NCBI GenBank assembly: GCA_022885665.1
Contig: JAGQDJ010000231.1
Span: forward strand, 27,389-91,388
Reading direction: 5' to 3'
Length of the DNA: 64,000 nt
DNA from: Triops longicaudatus
Taxonomy: Eukaryota > Arthropoda > Branchiopoda > Notostraca > Triopsidae
Shown here: piece after piece, positions 1-13,000 of the stretch
Layout of the letters: the number at the start of each line of letters is the position of its first letter
Position numbering within the stretch: position 1 is the first letter of the stretch
Program-made: the position numbers and the translations under genes
The notes under the pieces: model-generated
Databases searched by the model: none
What the model was told of the DNA's origin: nothing
Seen by the model: the letters and a program-made list of their open reading frames with translations, nothing else

Positions 1-14
1 CCCCCCCCCCCCCC
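1..14 (+). repeat. Poly-C run at the window edge
   Basis: Fourteen C at the very start. It may be a true homopolymer or a contig-edge artefact. Confidence 0.9.
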
Positions 15-42
15 TGGCGCCGCCCCTGTCTGTAGCGATAAG

Positions 43-466
43 CGCTGTTGGTTAACGTTCGAAAGTTAAAAAAGAGAAAAATGTACGAAATTAATAAGCG
101 ACTGCAAGCAAATAGAAAGAAAGTAGACCAGATGCCTCAGAAAACATGACTTCGAATGGAAACTTGTTTCCACTGACCTAATATTATCTTTTAGATCGGC
201 TGTTGTGACCTAAAATAATTGAAGCTAATATAATGAAGAAAATGAAAGGACATTTAGTTAAATGAAATGAAAAGTAAGTAAAGCCTTCAGAGCTTATGGA
301 TTTGGCAAACATGTATTTAACAAGAAATACAACACAACCTCTGTCAAGGAAGAGACCACAATAGGTTATATCCGTTCTCACTTGCATAGTCCATGCGCGC
401 ATTCCAAAGACGTCACAGTTCAATGCCATCTCCAGTTCTCGGCATGGGACTGCCTAACCTTCTTTT
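43..466 (+). repeat. Dispersed repeat, copy 1 (upstream of spn-E)
   Basis: This block matches 45,069-45,506 in the same orientation, with many small gaps. Shared landmarks are gctgttg..acgttcgaaa at the left, caagaaatagaaagaa-type sequence, atgaaatgaaaagtaagtaaag, a gacgtcac (CRE-like) site and gcctaaccttcttt at the right end. It ends about 170 bp before the spn-E start codon. No coding potential is evident and the repeat class is unknown. Confidence 0.75.
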
Positions 467-483
467 AAATAATCTTGTATCCA

Positions 484-489
484 GCCAAT
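484..489 (+). promoter_or_regulatory. CCAAT-type motif in the putative spn-E promoter/leader
   Basis: A gccaat motif lies about 150 bp before the spn-E ATG, just after an AT-rich tttaaataat stretch at about 463-472. Both are short motifs that could occur by chance, and the transcription start cannot be placed from sequence alone. Confidence 0.2.
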
Positions 490-635
490 AGGAAGGCTCG
501 CTCGCTCCGAACCAAGACGCCACCTGCCTGCCGGCAACAATTGTTTGTTTACATGCTCTTTCACATAAGTTACAGTGCGACTAGTGAAAGCAAAAACACA
601 ACAAAGCCTGTTGTGCAGACACCATTTTTCACAAA

Positions 636-1043
636 ATGGGTGATTTGTTCGATATGCTGGGTGCTACAGGCATGAACAAAGTTGTGATTACCGGCTCAAC
701 TGTCCAAACTCGCATTATCACAACATCTACTCCTTGTCCTTCCGCTGATCCACGTGCAAACGCTCGAAAAATCGTTTCTCCTGACACCCGCCGCGAATAT
801 GTTGACTATGCTACATGTTACAGGCAGCACGAAGAAGCCCAGATGCGTGGCAACACCTTATCAGACGATTTTGAAGACATACAAATCAAGCAAAAAGTTA
901 CTGACGTCCTGGAAATCGACGGAGAACTGGAAAATGGTGACACAAACTTGAACGAAAAGTTTCACTCTGTATACGACCGGTATTTCGCGCCTGGTGTTGT
1001 ACGGGGCAACAAAAACCTGCCTATTGCCGATCACCGTGACCGT
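636..1043 (+). CDS. spn-E: spn-E exon 1
   Basis: Codons 1-136, phase 0 end before gtaatg. It starts MGDLFDML and ends with the LPIADHRDR segment that precedes helicase motif I in this family, which fixes the donor. Confidence 0.93.
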
Positions 1044-4000
1044 GTAATGTTTGAAAGAATATTATTATGGATATAAATTATATTAAATCGTCGCAAAATG
1101 TAATACAGAAATGTAAAACAATTGTAGAGGTAGTAGTAAATCAAAACTGGGCTAGAAGTGTAAACACAAAAATTTAGATATATTACACATATGTGAGAAA
1201 GTAAATATAAAAGTAAATTAATTTAAAAATAGGCTAGAAAAGTAAATAGAAACATTTCGGTAAAAAACTATGTTGGAAAAAGAAAAAAAAAAAACTAAAA
1301 TTAAACTATTTAGTTTAAACTTGGTAGTTAGGGTAAATTAAGCATTTGGAAAGTCTAGCGAACTTTACTAAACATTAAATTTTAAAGAGAGACTGATTGA
1401 AACAAAATCTTGATGAAATTTAATTAACTAAATGTATTCGTTAATTTTACTTAATCAAAAATTTATTTATGAACTAAAACAAAGAAATATTTCATTAACG
1501 TGTTTTTTCTTTTTTCTTTAGATCGTGGGACTCATAGAATCCAAAGCGGTGACGATTATCCAAGGTTTTACCGGTTGTGGTAAGACGACACAAGTACCGC
1601 AGTACATTTTGGACCATTATGCGTCAATGGGCAAGCCCTGCAAGATTGCTGTCACACAGCCTCGGCGTATCGCAGCCATTAGCATTGCCAAACGCGTTTG
1701 CGAAGAACGGCAATGGAGTTTAGGCACTGTTGTTGGGTATAAAGTTGGTATGGCCAGCGAGTTCTCGAATGATACAATTCTAACGTACATGACTACCGGT
1801 TGTTTACTGGAGCATCTCATCAAAGAGAAATCGTTTGCTTCCTACACGCATATATTCATCGATGAGGTCCATGAACGCGACGAGGACACGGATTTCTTGC
1901 TCATGATCGTCCGAAAGTTGCTGACCATCCACGCTGCACCTGTGAAAGTAACTACAAATCTTCTTTTATATCAAATAAGTATTGATTAATTAATATAGAA
2001 CTATTTAGTGTTGTTTTAAGTTAATGTTGTTGATTAAGCCTTAGTTTGCCATAAGTTAGTGTCCGAGATTATCCCAAATTGGTACGGTATATTTCTTCTG
2101 TTACTAGGTGGTTCTCATGTCGGCGACAATCGACAGTCAGAAATTCGCAAGTTATTTCGTTCTGCCAGTACGGGGCGTACCGGAGAAAGCGCCAATGTAC
2201 GCGATACCAGAAGAACCGATGTTTCCTATCCAAGAACATTACTTGGAAGAACTACAGGGATTGGGAGAAGTAAATTCAAATTAGAAATTTTCAAATTAGT
2301 AAATTCTTCAAATTAGTAAAGTTAAATTATTAACAAAGAATGTGATAGTTTGCAAAACTGTAATTATTTTTCAAACCATACAATACTTCAAATTTTAATT
2401 ATTATAGAATATGATTATATAAAATAGAAAAAATTAATGTTTGAGCATGTAAGATTATATAATTAACTATGGTTATTGTATTCCTTAATTGTAGTTGCCT
2501 GGAGTGAGGCTAGAAGAGCCATTGATTGACAAATCAATGTATGCTCTCGCTGCGAATTTGATTATCACTTTGGATGAGTTGGAGATGTTGGAAGAAAACC
2601 CGCGACGTGGCGCTGTTTTAGTATTTTTACCGGGTTACGCCGAAATTGCTACCATGATGAAAGAATTAGACGCACGCGAGCTACAGCGCCACTGCGACGC
2701 TGCGTTCGGCAGCTACTTCAAGTGGCGCGTTCTACCGTTGCATTCCTCCATCACCATTGAAGAACAGGATCGCGTGTTTAAACCCGCTGGAGTAGGCGAA
2801 AGGAAGATCATTTTGTCCACAAATATCGCTGAAAGCTCGATTACCGTTTCGGACATTTCTTATGGTATGCAAAATTAATAATTAAATAAAAACTAATCGC
2901 GCCTGGGTTAACTAAAACGCTTAAAATAATTCTGAATCAGTCAATTTCGAGATCAGTCGCAACAAAAATCGAGAATAATCGCTTTAAATAATAAGAATAT
3001 TATTTTATTAATTCCAATCAGCCAAAAAAATATCGTTGATTTTGAGGTTAAATCTGAAAGCTGTATTGAAATTGATGAATTTTCGTTGTAGTAATTGACT
3101 TTTGTTTGACGAAACAACTCAACTGTGATACAAGGACGAACTTTTACCACCTGAAAGTGGAATGGTCGTCAAAGTCAAGTTGCCAGCAACGCAGAGGGCG
3201 TGTCGGACGAGTAGGACCGGGGCGTGTCTATCGTTTGTTGCCCTCCCATCTGTATGTAAGTTTATAGCTCAGAGATTCCTTTATTCACCTTGTTTTAAGT
3301 AATGCATTAACTTCGAATTTTAATTTGGTTTTATGTTAGCAAGAGTTGCCGGAAGAAGCCACGCCCGAAGTTTTGCGCTGTTCCCTGGAAAAGGCAGTTT
3401 TGCGCGCCAAAACGTTCGAGATGGGTGAACCTAAAGCATTAATAGCTTTGTTGATAGATCATCCTGACTTAGGAAACATTCAACGCACCATTTTAACTCT
3501 CAAAGAGGTATATAAATGCAGTTCATGTCTTTTCCTTAATTTACTTCGTTTAAAAATTTTCCTTTTTAATTCTAACATTTATTTAATTCTAACATTTATT
3601 ATCTGACGGATTCTGGCATTTTCTTAAATCGTGTAACAAAGAAAGTGCACGAGGACGCCCACATTTGTCGTGCTTTTCTTGACATTAAACGTGACGAAAT
3701 AAGGAAGGAAAGAAGAATTTCAGTCTCAGTCTGTGCCAGCTTCTACTTTTAATGTCTCGGGAAATAAGTATCCTAGGAAACTGAAATAACGTTGTTGGAT
3801 TCTTCGACTTAAGCTTGTTACTTTCGCGTTTTAATTCTTCGGTTGTCGTCAGACTTTTATAAAAAAAAGTTTTTTTTTGGTGTCTTGGCTTGAATGATAG
3901 TTTGTGTTAAAATTTGTAGGTTGGAGCGTTGCTACTCACCTGCAGTGGAAAGTACCATAAAGAAGACGGCGATCTCACCTTTTTGGGGCGTGTTATGGCC

Positions 4001-7000
4001 AGGTTGCCCCTCGATGTGCGTTTGTCTAAGCTGATTGCGCTTGGAAGAGCCTTTAACGTCTTGGACGAGGCCATAATCATCGGTAAACACTTCTATAACC
4101 TTTTCACTTCTAAGAAAAACTTTTGCTTTTACTTAATTTATCTCTTAGCGGCTGGGTTATCGTCCAAAAGCATCTTCAGTACTCCCTTCAGTGAGCGATT
4201 GATGGCGTATCATCACAAGCTCACTTGGGCCGACGGATCTTTCAGTGACCCGTTTGCGATTCTCAATGCGTACAGAGTAAGTTGTTTTTATTAAGTAGTT
4301 AAAAAAAAGGGGAACAAATAAAACAAAACTTTAAGTATACATGAAAAATACAGCATACACATAAGGGTATATAAAACATAGAGCTTAGGGTATTTATGGA
4401 AGAGTAAATAGCGTGCAAATAAAAAAAAGTACATAGGCTACTTTAATTGATTTTAGCTGATTCAGATAAATCTGTGATTTTTTTTACTGATTTCGTCGTA
4501 ATTTGAACCATTATTGTTTTTAAAACTCCGTATTTCAAGCTGTGATTGTCTATGAAGTAGGGATTTAGAACATTTAAGGTTTATGCAAAAATGATCTTAG
4601 TCGTTATTTTCTGATTCAGGAATGATTTAAAACAGTATGCGCCGATTCTTTATTTTTCTCGGTAACAGACGTGGGCTCACGCGTGTTGTCAGGTTTCTTT
4701 ATTGACATCTTTATTGTGCAGTCATTTGCACTGTCAAACTAAATACCTTATGGGATTGGTGTTATACACCTCTCTCAGCAGACTCGTTATTTGAAGCAAT
4801 TCTGGTTGATTCAGTTTTGGTGTGAAACGATATCGTCATTTCAAGCTATTGTTGATTCGCTCACCGTGTAGAACGATTTTGTGTGATTCACTCACGCTAA
4901 AGCTGTTTTGATGATCTAAGTCATGATGTGAAACAACGTAGGCTAGACACGTGTGAATTTCTAATGTTCCTTTTGCTATCCTCAATGTGGAGATCTTCAA
5001 AAAAGAGAAAGTAAAACAAAAATCCAAGGAAACTTCCAGAGATGTGTGAACGAAATGAAATAGAAAACAGAAAGAGAAAAAAATAGTAGAAAATCATTAC
5101 AAATCTCTAATTTGGTTAATCTAGGTCTGGAGTAACTTAAAATTAGCTGGCGATTTCGAGCGTTCATCGCGCCATGGCCAGAATTTGGAGTTTGACTGGG
5201 GTCGACGCAATTTCATCCAAATCAAAGCCATGTGGGACATGCAAATTGCTATCTCTGAAATCCGGTACCGCTTAAAAAGCATAGACATGGAGTCTGCGCG
5301 TGGCCAAAAGGGTGGAACCATGGATCCCAACCAAAGAGCCTTGATTTTGAAAGTAAATTGAGCAGTAGAGAATAAAAATGTGCAGCAAACATTAAACAAA
5401 TAAGATTTGTATTGTTTTTCCTGGTTATAACCATTTTGTCATTTCTTGTCATTTTTATTTTTATTGTTTGTTGCTTCGTTTATTGTCAGTTCTTTTTTTT
5501 TCTTGTTTTCTTGTTATTTGTTTATTGTTTCTGAGCTCTACTTGGTTTCTGATTGTTTCCATTTTGTTTATTTATTTATTTTATTTTTTTAAAGAAATGT
5601 TTTGTAAATTTTCTGGGGACTTAAATTCTTTTTTGTTGAGTAGATCGTCATAGCTGGGGCATTTTATCCGTATTACTTCAATCGAAGCCGCGATGTTGAT
5701 GAACAAAAAGCTGTACGCAGTTTGTCCAACCGAAACCCGTCCCACACGGTCATGTTTACCGGCTTTCCGGCCGAACAGTCACCCGAACTGTACAAACCGC
5801 AGATCCAACAAATGTTAAAATCTTGTGCCACCGAAGGCGAGCAAATCTTGGTGCACATCGAAGGCACCAAAGTTTTCGTGGAATTTTTGGGCAATTTAGC
5901 GCCCCGTATCGGGAGCCAAGCGATGGGTGGGGCTTTGTGGCTACCTGGGCGGGTCAATACTGCCGTTTACAAAGCGGTGAAAATGCGTTTGATGAAAGCC
6001 AGTACCACCATTCGTTTGCTGAAACCAGCAGATACGCTCAAGTACCTTAATAGACCTCAAGCCACGCGCCTTAACGGTACTGGCACCTTGGAATCGTGCG
6101 TTTTGACCGAAGATTTGCCCCCACCTGCTTTGCCACGTCTTAAAACGCAGTACATGGTGGCGGAAGTGAGCCACGTGATCGACCCGGCGCATTTCTTCAT
6201 CCAGTTAAGGGACGAAGAGAGCAGTTTTGCGTTGCGCAAGGTTTTTGAGGTCCTGAATCAGCAAATACTGGACGGGTTCTTGCAGCCTCCTTCCGAGGGC
6301 GCCATTGTTGTGGCGCCTTTTTCAGAAAATGAAGCATTTGTCGAGTGGTTCCGCGCCCGGGTGGTCAAAAAATTCAGTGATAAAACTGCGTTGGTAAGAT
6401 TCAATATTTTTGATTTAGATACTTAACGATCTTTATGGAACTTTTCCGTTTTTATGTTTTGAATATTACTATTAACGTATTAAGTCGTATTAATAGTTCG
6501 TTAATAAGTTATTAACTATATGACTTTTATTAGTTAGCATTTTGCACTGATTAGTTTATTTTACGTGTATTCACTAGTTGTCCCTTATTTTTTTTTTTGC
6601 GAAAATTGCAGTACCAACTTTTCACTTGCAACCAATGCAACCAAACCAATGCAACCATTATATGCTCAAAAGAATGATTTGACAGTTTGGTAACTTTTTG
6701 ATTGTTGTGACAAGTGTTTTGCGATAAAATCGTAAAGGTTTAGTTTTAGATAAGGTAAGTTACAGGTTGTGTTAAGGTACATTAGGAAAAGATCGGGAGT
6801 TTAGGTTTGTGACAAGGAGTTGTGTTAAGTTAGGTGGGTTAGGCTTGATTAAGTTAATTTAGGTTAAGGTAGGTTAAGTTACGCTATGTATGTGTTGGTA
6901 AGGTTAATTAGGTTGAGACAAGTTAGACAAAAGATAAGCTACATAAAGTTAAAGAGTATTATTGATACATAACCTTCTGTAGATATTTTGTAATTTGTAT

Positions 7001-10000
7001 TCATGGTGTTTTGCAGTCTTTATGTATTTGCGTATTCGTGCTTTTTCTCTTTAGCTTAATTAATGTATGCTCACAAGAACTAACTAGTTTAGTAACTTTC
7101 GAGCGTTCTTCAAGTTTTTTATTTACATAATGTGAGGTAAAGTTAAGTAAGTTATGATTGTTAAGTAATTGGGTATGTTAGATTAAGTTTTATTAAGTTT
7201 GGAGGGTAGGTACACGTAATTTGGGTAAGCTTAGGTGGGCTAAGCTAAATTAACCAAGGTCAGTGGTCGCGAACGAAGGGCCGCGTGCTGAAACCGGCCC
7301 GCGTACCCAACTTATCCGGGCCGCGGTGCACGGACGGAGAATTACGTTTCACGTAAAATGGCAAATTTGGGGTACAAAAGAGCATACAAAGTCTCATTTC
7401 TTTACTAGTCAAGTGTAACATTAATTGAAAAGTGAATAACTTATAAACAATCCGTTCTTATTTTTTAATTTGAAGTTCGTTAAACAATCCGTTCTTAATT
7501 AATACCCAATTAAATATTTCAATTGGCTAATCTGGCGTGGAGTCACCTCACATGGCTTTCAATGGTGAAGGGGAAACGATTGCCAACCCCTTACCTAGAG
7601 AGTAGGTTAGGTTAAGTTATGTTGCCTGTTTCGGTGGATTAAATTGAGTAAATTTTCGTCGAATTCAAGGCTAGTTTTAATAAGGTTAGGTTAAAAATAT
7701 GATATGTAAGGCGTGGCAGGTTAGGTTAAGTTAAATTACGTTGTATACCAAATATTCTTACACTCCGTGTTATCGAGTTTTGCCGCATTCTCTCTTTCGA
7801 AGAATACTCTGTATTATTTTTATTTGTATAAGTTTTTATTCAAATTCTGTTCGCATTGTTTTGTGAGTGCAAGTGTTATTAAGTAATTACTGTACATTAA
7901 TGCAATTTCCCTTTTGCGTAAGTAATATTTTTTTGTCGACTAAAAGAATTTTATAGTTCCGGACTGTATTTCTAATTTCTTCTATTTTGCAGTGCGTTTT
8001 GCGTTAAACTTTACTTATGCTTGTTCGCGAAACACATTTTCTAACACAGTTTTCCTTTCCGTATAAAAGTTTATTGTTATTCTTCTGTTATTTCTTTCTT
8101 TAACATTATTAACATTTTTTACAGTCTATTAAGCAAGTTAAGTCAACTTACAGGTTATGTTAGGATAAATTAGGTAAAATAAGTAATGTTAGGTTCCATC
8201 AAATTAAATTTGTTTAAGTTTGGTGGTTAGGCTAGATGTACTAAAGTTAAAGTTAGGTTTGATTAGATTTTTTATTGACTACCCACGTAGGCTTGCGTCT
8301 ATTGCGGTAAAACAGTCGATGCAATAAAAAAGCGATAACGAATAAAAATAAGTATGTTTATCTTGCATCAAAAGGGCGTAGGTACTAAGTACATTTGAGG
8401 AGGGGGGCAAGTGAGGGGAAGAAAAAAGGAGGGGGCTGTTTCGAAGGCTTCTTCCATAAAGTTCACAATTGTTGGGAAAAGTTTTGGATTTGACAACATT
8501 TATTGAGGATTGAAGTGGACCTTGTGTATACTGAGCTCTTTGAGTACACGGCCTTTTCCCCATTTAATCTGCGACAATGGAACAGGAGGTGCACAAGAGT
8601 TTCAAACGAGCGATCTTGACAAGAACGCATGGCTGACTCGACTTGCAGGAGGTAGGACCTTGTCGGGAAGTGAGTTGTACGTATGAATCTGCATCAGCTT
8701 GCTGGCGAACCGTCGTGGGAGTGGGAGCAATGTCCACAATGCAAAGACTGGCAGGGCCAACGTTAAAGTCCTGCAAATGACTTTGCACTACTTCCCAAGA
8801 GCTTAGTTAGGTTATTGCTTATTGAACTAATGTATAGTTACTTTCGTTATTTTGGCCAACCTTTTTTTTTTTGTTCGTTTTAGTTATTGGCTCGTATTTT
8901 CTGCTCAGGTTTTCCATAGGATTTTTGAACACTTAGGATTTTTTTTACTAGAAATGTGTTTTATTGAATAAGTGTACTGGTAGATTAATTAAAGGATTTT
9001 TCCCTTTTATTTCAGGTCTATTTCATTGACTACGGAAACGTGACCGAAGTGAAAATGCAAGACTTGAAGAAATTGCCGCAGTCGGTGCGGGAAATCGGGC
9101 CTTTGGCGTTAGAATGCGTTTTGACCGAAACGGTGGCCAGTTCTGTCAAAGACCGGCGTGGCTTGTGGGTGCCTGAGGCAGTGAGGCTAATCAAAACCAA
9201 TGTCGTGGAACGGCTGTTCTTCGTGAAGGTGTATTCCGTAGTCCAAGGCGTCCTTTCGGTGGATTTAGCGCCCCATAGCTTAGAAAACGAACCTGTAGTC
9301 CATTCTGAGGCGATTTGGAAGTTTTCTGTAGCGAAGCTGTTGAAGAATCTGGGATACGCGGAAACACAACCGGAAAATTACCTTTCCCGAGTAAGAAGCG
9401 TTTGAAAGTTGCTAGAATTTTTTTTTTTATTAAAAGTTTATCTACGTTTTAAAACTCTTGGTACAAATTTTGAAAGTTATTGAAGCAAAATTGGAAGAAA
9501 ATCAGATCTTGGTCATTGCGAAAGATTTTGCGTTGAAACTTGCGTGTATTGTTGGAGAAACATGGCATTTGATAGCGTTTCTTGTGTGTGTATCTGTGTA
9601 CGCTCAACTAGGGTTATTTTGAACGCACGAGGTAGCTTTTATGGAAAAGCTGGTAGCATTTACTAGTACTGGGCCAAATTGCTCAATGAAACAAACAAAT
9701 TTTCACGAAACTCAGCAAATATTAGGGCTTCTTAGAGTAGAAAACCAAACGTTCGTTTAGACGCAATTTGTGGCAACACGAGGCCAGAGATAAGTCAGCG
9801 TTTGGGATATTGTATTGTAATTGAATTTTTACTTCCAAAAAGTAACTGAGGCAGTTAGCACCACCTGTTTTCCGCAAAGATAGCGTAAATACCAGACTTT
9901 TTGTCACCTAAATGAAAACATAGCCACATAGCCTAAATGAAAACATTCTTACCTCAGGGAAAAAATGATGTTTACAGTTACCAGTGAGCACCGACCCTTG

Positions 10001-13000
10001 AGCACTTTCCCTGTGTTATAGTTTATGAGTTTTTGAAGAGGAGCTCGTTGCGATCTGAAAAGTCGCGCCTTGCGGTGAAAAATATATGAAAATTCAACTC
10101 AGGAAACAAAACCACACTAAGTTGAGAACACTTTGAACATTGAAAAGTAAAGCAGTAGTGCTCAGCGTAGGAAGTACATACAAGTGCGGGTATGAAAAAG
10201 AATAGTTTTCAAGGCTTGATTTTCTCTTTCTTTCTTTTTTCCTTTTTTGTTACGAATTTATTTTTAAACAAGTAAAAGCGCGAGTCATCTACAACTGATC
10301 TACGTTCATAACGCGAAGAATTTATCAGAATTTTGTCCTGCAATTTCCTGTTCGCATCCAAAGTTGTATCTGCGTGGCGTAACTTTAGACACATTCTTTG
10401 AAAATATAATATTCCCACGTGAGATCGTGGGAGTAAAAACTCAGTAGCTTATGCGATCCTGTACGATATTCTGCAGATCTTTTTTTGTTTTGTTTTTACC
10501 AAAGAATTAGCCGAAGTAAAAAAAATGGTGAAAACTCTTTTAAAGAAAAAAAAAATAATAATTCCTGTTGACGATAACCCATAATCCAACCTGTTATTTA
10601 CCTTATGTTATTGGAACTTACGTTTACCTAACCTAAACTCTAAACATAACTTTACCTTTGCTAATATAACTTAGTTTTACCTATCAATCTAACATATCGT
10701 AGAACAACAATGTACGTACACTCGATAAAACAAAGGTACGCTTGAACTGAAAATGTTTGGTACCAAAATAAACGAACAAGCTCCATGTTAATGATAAAAG
10801 CAAAATAACGTGATGACAAAAGCAAATAACGTACTCATTTTGTATATGAGTCCTGTTTTGCAAGAAACTTGTTTACCTATTACATGTGGATAAACTAATT
10901 AAACTATCTCAAGTTAACTAATTTTCACAGGCTAATCACGAAACACGCCGCAAGTGGCGAGAAATGTCAGAGGACGGAATGTTGTATGTAGAAAAGGAGC
11001 AGTTGCCGCCTTGTTACATGCAACCCAAAGCGAAGGTGGATTCCATAGATGAAGGAGCCGTCAGTGTTCCTTGCAGCCTAAAAGGCCCGGTTAGTCCGCT
11101 GGAAACCAAGCCACTCTGTCTGTTCCGTCAAGGCGCGGGACAGGTAGTTAGAATCGAGCCCGATTCCGTCAATTCAGTCTTTCTAGATACCCAACCAGAA
11201 GATCCGCATGATCGGTAAGTTTATTGACCATATCTGCGTCTTTGCACAAATTTCTAACGATATTTCGGAATATTTGTGAAAGCAGCATAGTAATTATTTT
11301 CAAAAGAGAGCCCGAAAGTGTAGGTGATAAAGGTTTGACTAAGCTAGCTTAGTTTATAGGTTAGGGTTAGCCAAGAAAAGGAAGATGAAGTAAAGTAAGG
11401 TTAATATGCTAGGCTCAATTTGACTAGGGGTAATTATTTTGCAGCCTTTTCCGTTATGTGTTTTTAGTTTGTACTTGTTTTGTTTCTAAATTTACCACGT
11501 TTTCGTCGTAAGATATTGCATTTTGTTTGTTTTATTCTTGTTTAGTTTTCGTGATAATTTTTTCTTTGTGTGTGTTGTTTTCATTGTATTTATGCTTTAG
11601 ATTAAAAAAATCTCCTATTTTCTCAATTTTTTTCCTTTAAAGGAAGGCCATATGGGTTTTATAACATTGAAAGAAGTTTTTAAAGATAATTAGTGCAGTT
11701 TTACCATTTATTTCTGTTATTTACAGGTTATTGGTAGCGGCCAATGTGTCCGTTGGTAACGGAAATGTGTTACTGGCACGTTCGACAACTCTGTTGCCAA
11801 ATATTCACGGATTGACAGGTTTATTATCGCTGCTTTTTGCACCACAGGCAGAATTAAGGTATAGCGGTAGTTGTAAATCTTTCAACCTTATGAAGAGTAT
11901 TTTCTATTACTTTTGATTTTTTTCTTGTTTTTATTTTTATTTAGGATTGATTCTTTAGCTGTTCAGTTCATCGGAGCCGTTTGTGGTTTGGGAGTTCAAG
12001 ATGGGGAAGCTTTGTACCCTACCCATGACATGGAAGTACCATTTGACGTCGAAATTGATCTCGAAGATCTTATAACGGTACACGTGGATTATGTGACTAT
12101 TTTATTCGAGTAGTTTGATTTGTTATCAAGCTGGAGAAAAGGTAGTGTAAAAGTAAGTTCCAGTCTTGTGTTATTAGCGAGGTACTTGAAGTGATTGCCA
12201 ATGATAGGTCTTGTGATGAATAATATTGCAGGACTTTACTTAGAAAATTATTTATGTTCTAGCGTTCGTGAGGATTTGCAGTTTTTAAAATATTGTCTGT
12301 ATCTTATAGGTAAAGCAACTTAGCTTTACTTAAGCTTCACCGTACCCAGCTTAAGTAACCTAAATTAACAGGCAACCTTATGTGATTAAAACTGTTGTGT
12401 ATTGGGTTGTGGGGTAGCGGTGAGGAAGCAGGCCAGAAATCAGGGAAGTAGGAAGTAAGCAAGTGTTATGGTATGAACAGCTGATCCTGGACTGACTGAT
12501 CCCGGTGAGCCTAGACTTATTTTTACATAGCTAATTCTAATTTAACCAAACCTAAACTTAATATTATAACCTTGCCTAACTTTTAATTAGCCTCTATTTA
12601 TCTAACCTAACTAAATTCGGCCTTTTACTGAATCTAACTAACATACAATAACCAAATATATTATTTTTATCTAACCTAACCAGCTTCAACCTGTTATATA
12701 ACTATCTAACCTAAATAAACTCATCCTGTAAGTAACATAAGCTATACTACGCCTAATTGTACAAAATAGTCTATAATAAACACATTCCTTGTTTACTTTA
12801 CATAACTAACCTAACCTTTTAATACGACTCTACCTAACCTAACTTAATCTTCATTTACATATTCTAAGCTACTATCCCACTGCCACCCTAGCACGTGTTA
12901 TTGAACGAAGTAGAGAGGACTTTACCTATCCGTTATATCGGTTCATCTGCTTTTTAGTATGTTTTGTTATAATCACTTCTTGGTTGACCGTTTTCTGTAT

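Larger units (their letters stand above)
6394..9015 (+). other. spn-E intron 10 (2.6 kb)
   Basis: This is the largest intron of the gene. It holds AGGTTA-like degenerate repeats (about 6,740-6,960, 7,130-7,260, 7,600-7,740 and 8,150-8,260) and a GC-rich hAT-like patch at 7,262. No exon-like ORF with family similarity was seen. Confidence 0.8.

Noticed and set aside
5121..5399. 92-codon - strand ORF
   Set aside because: Antisense shadow of spn-E exon 9, whose + strand reading continues the family sequence.
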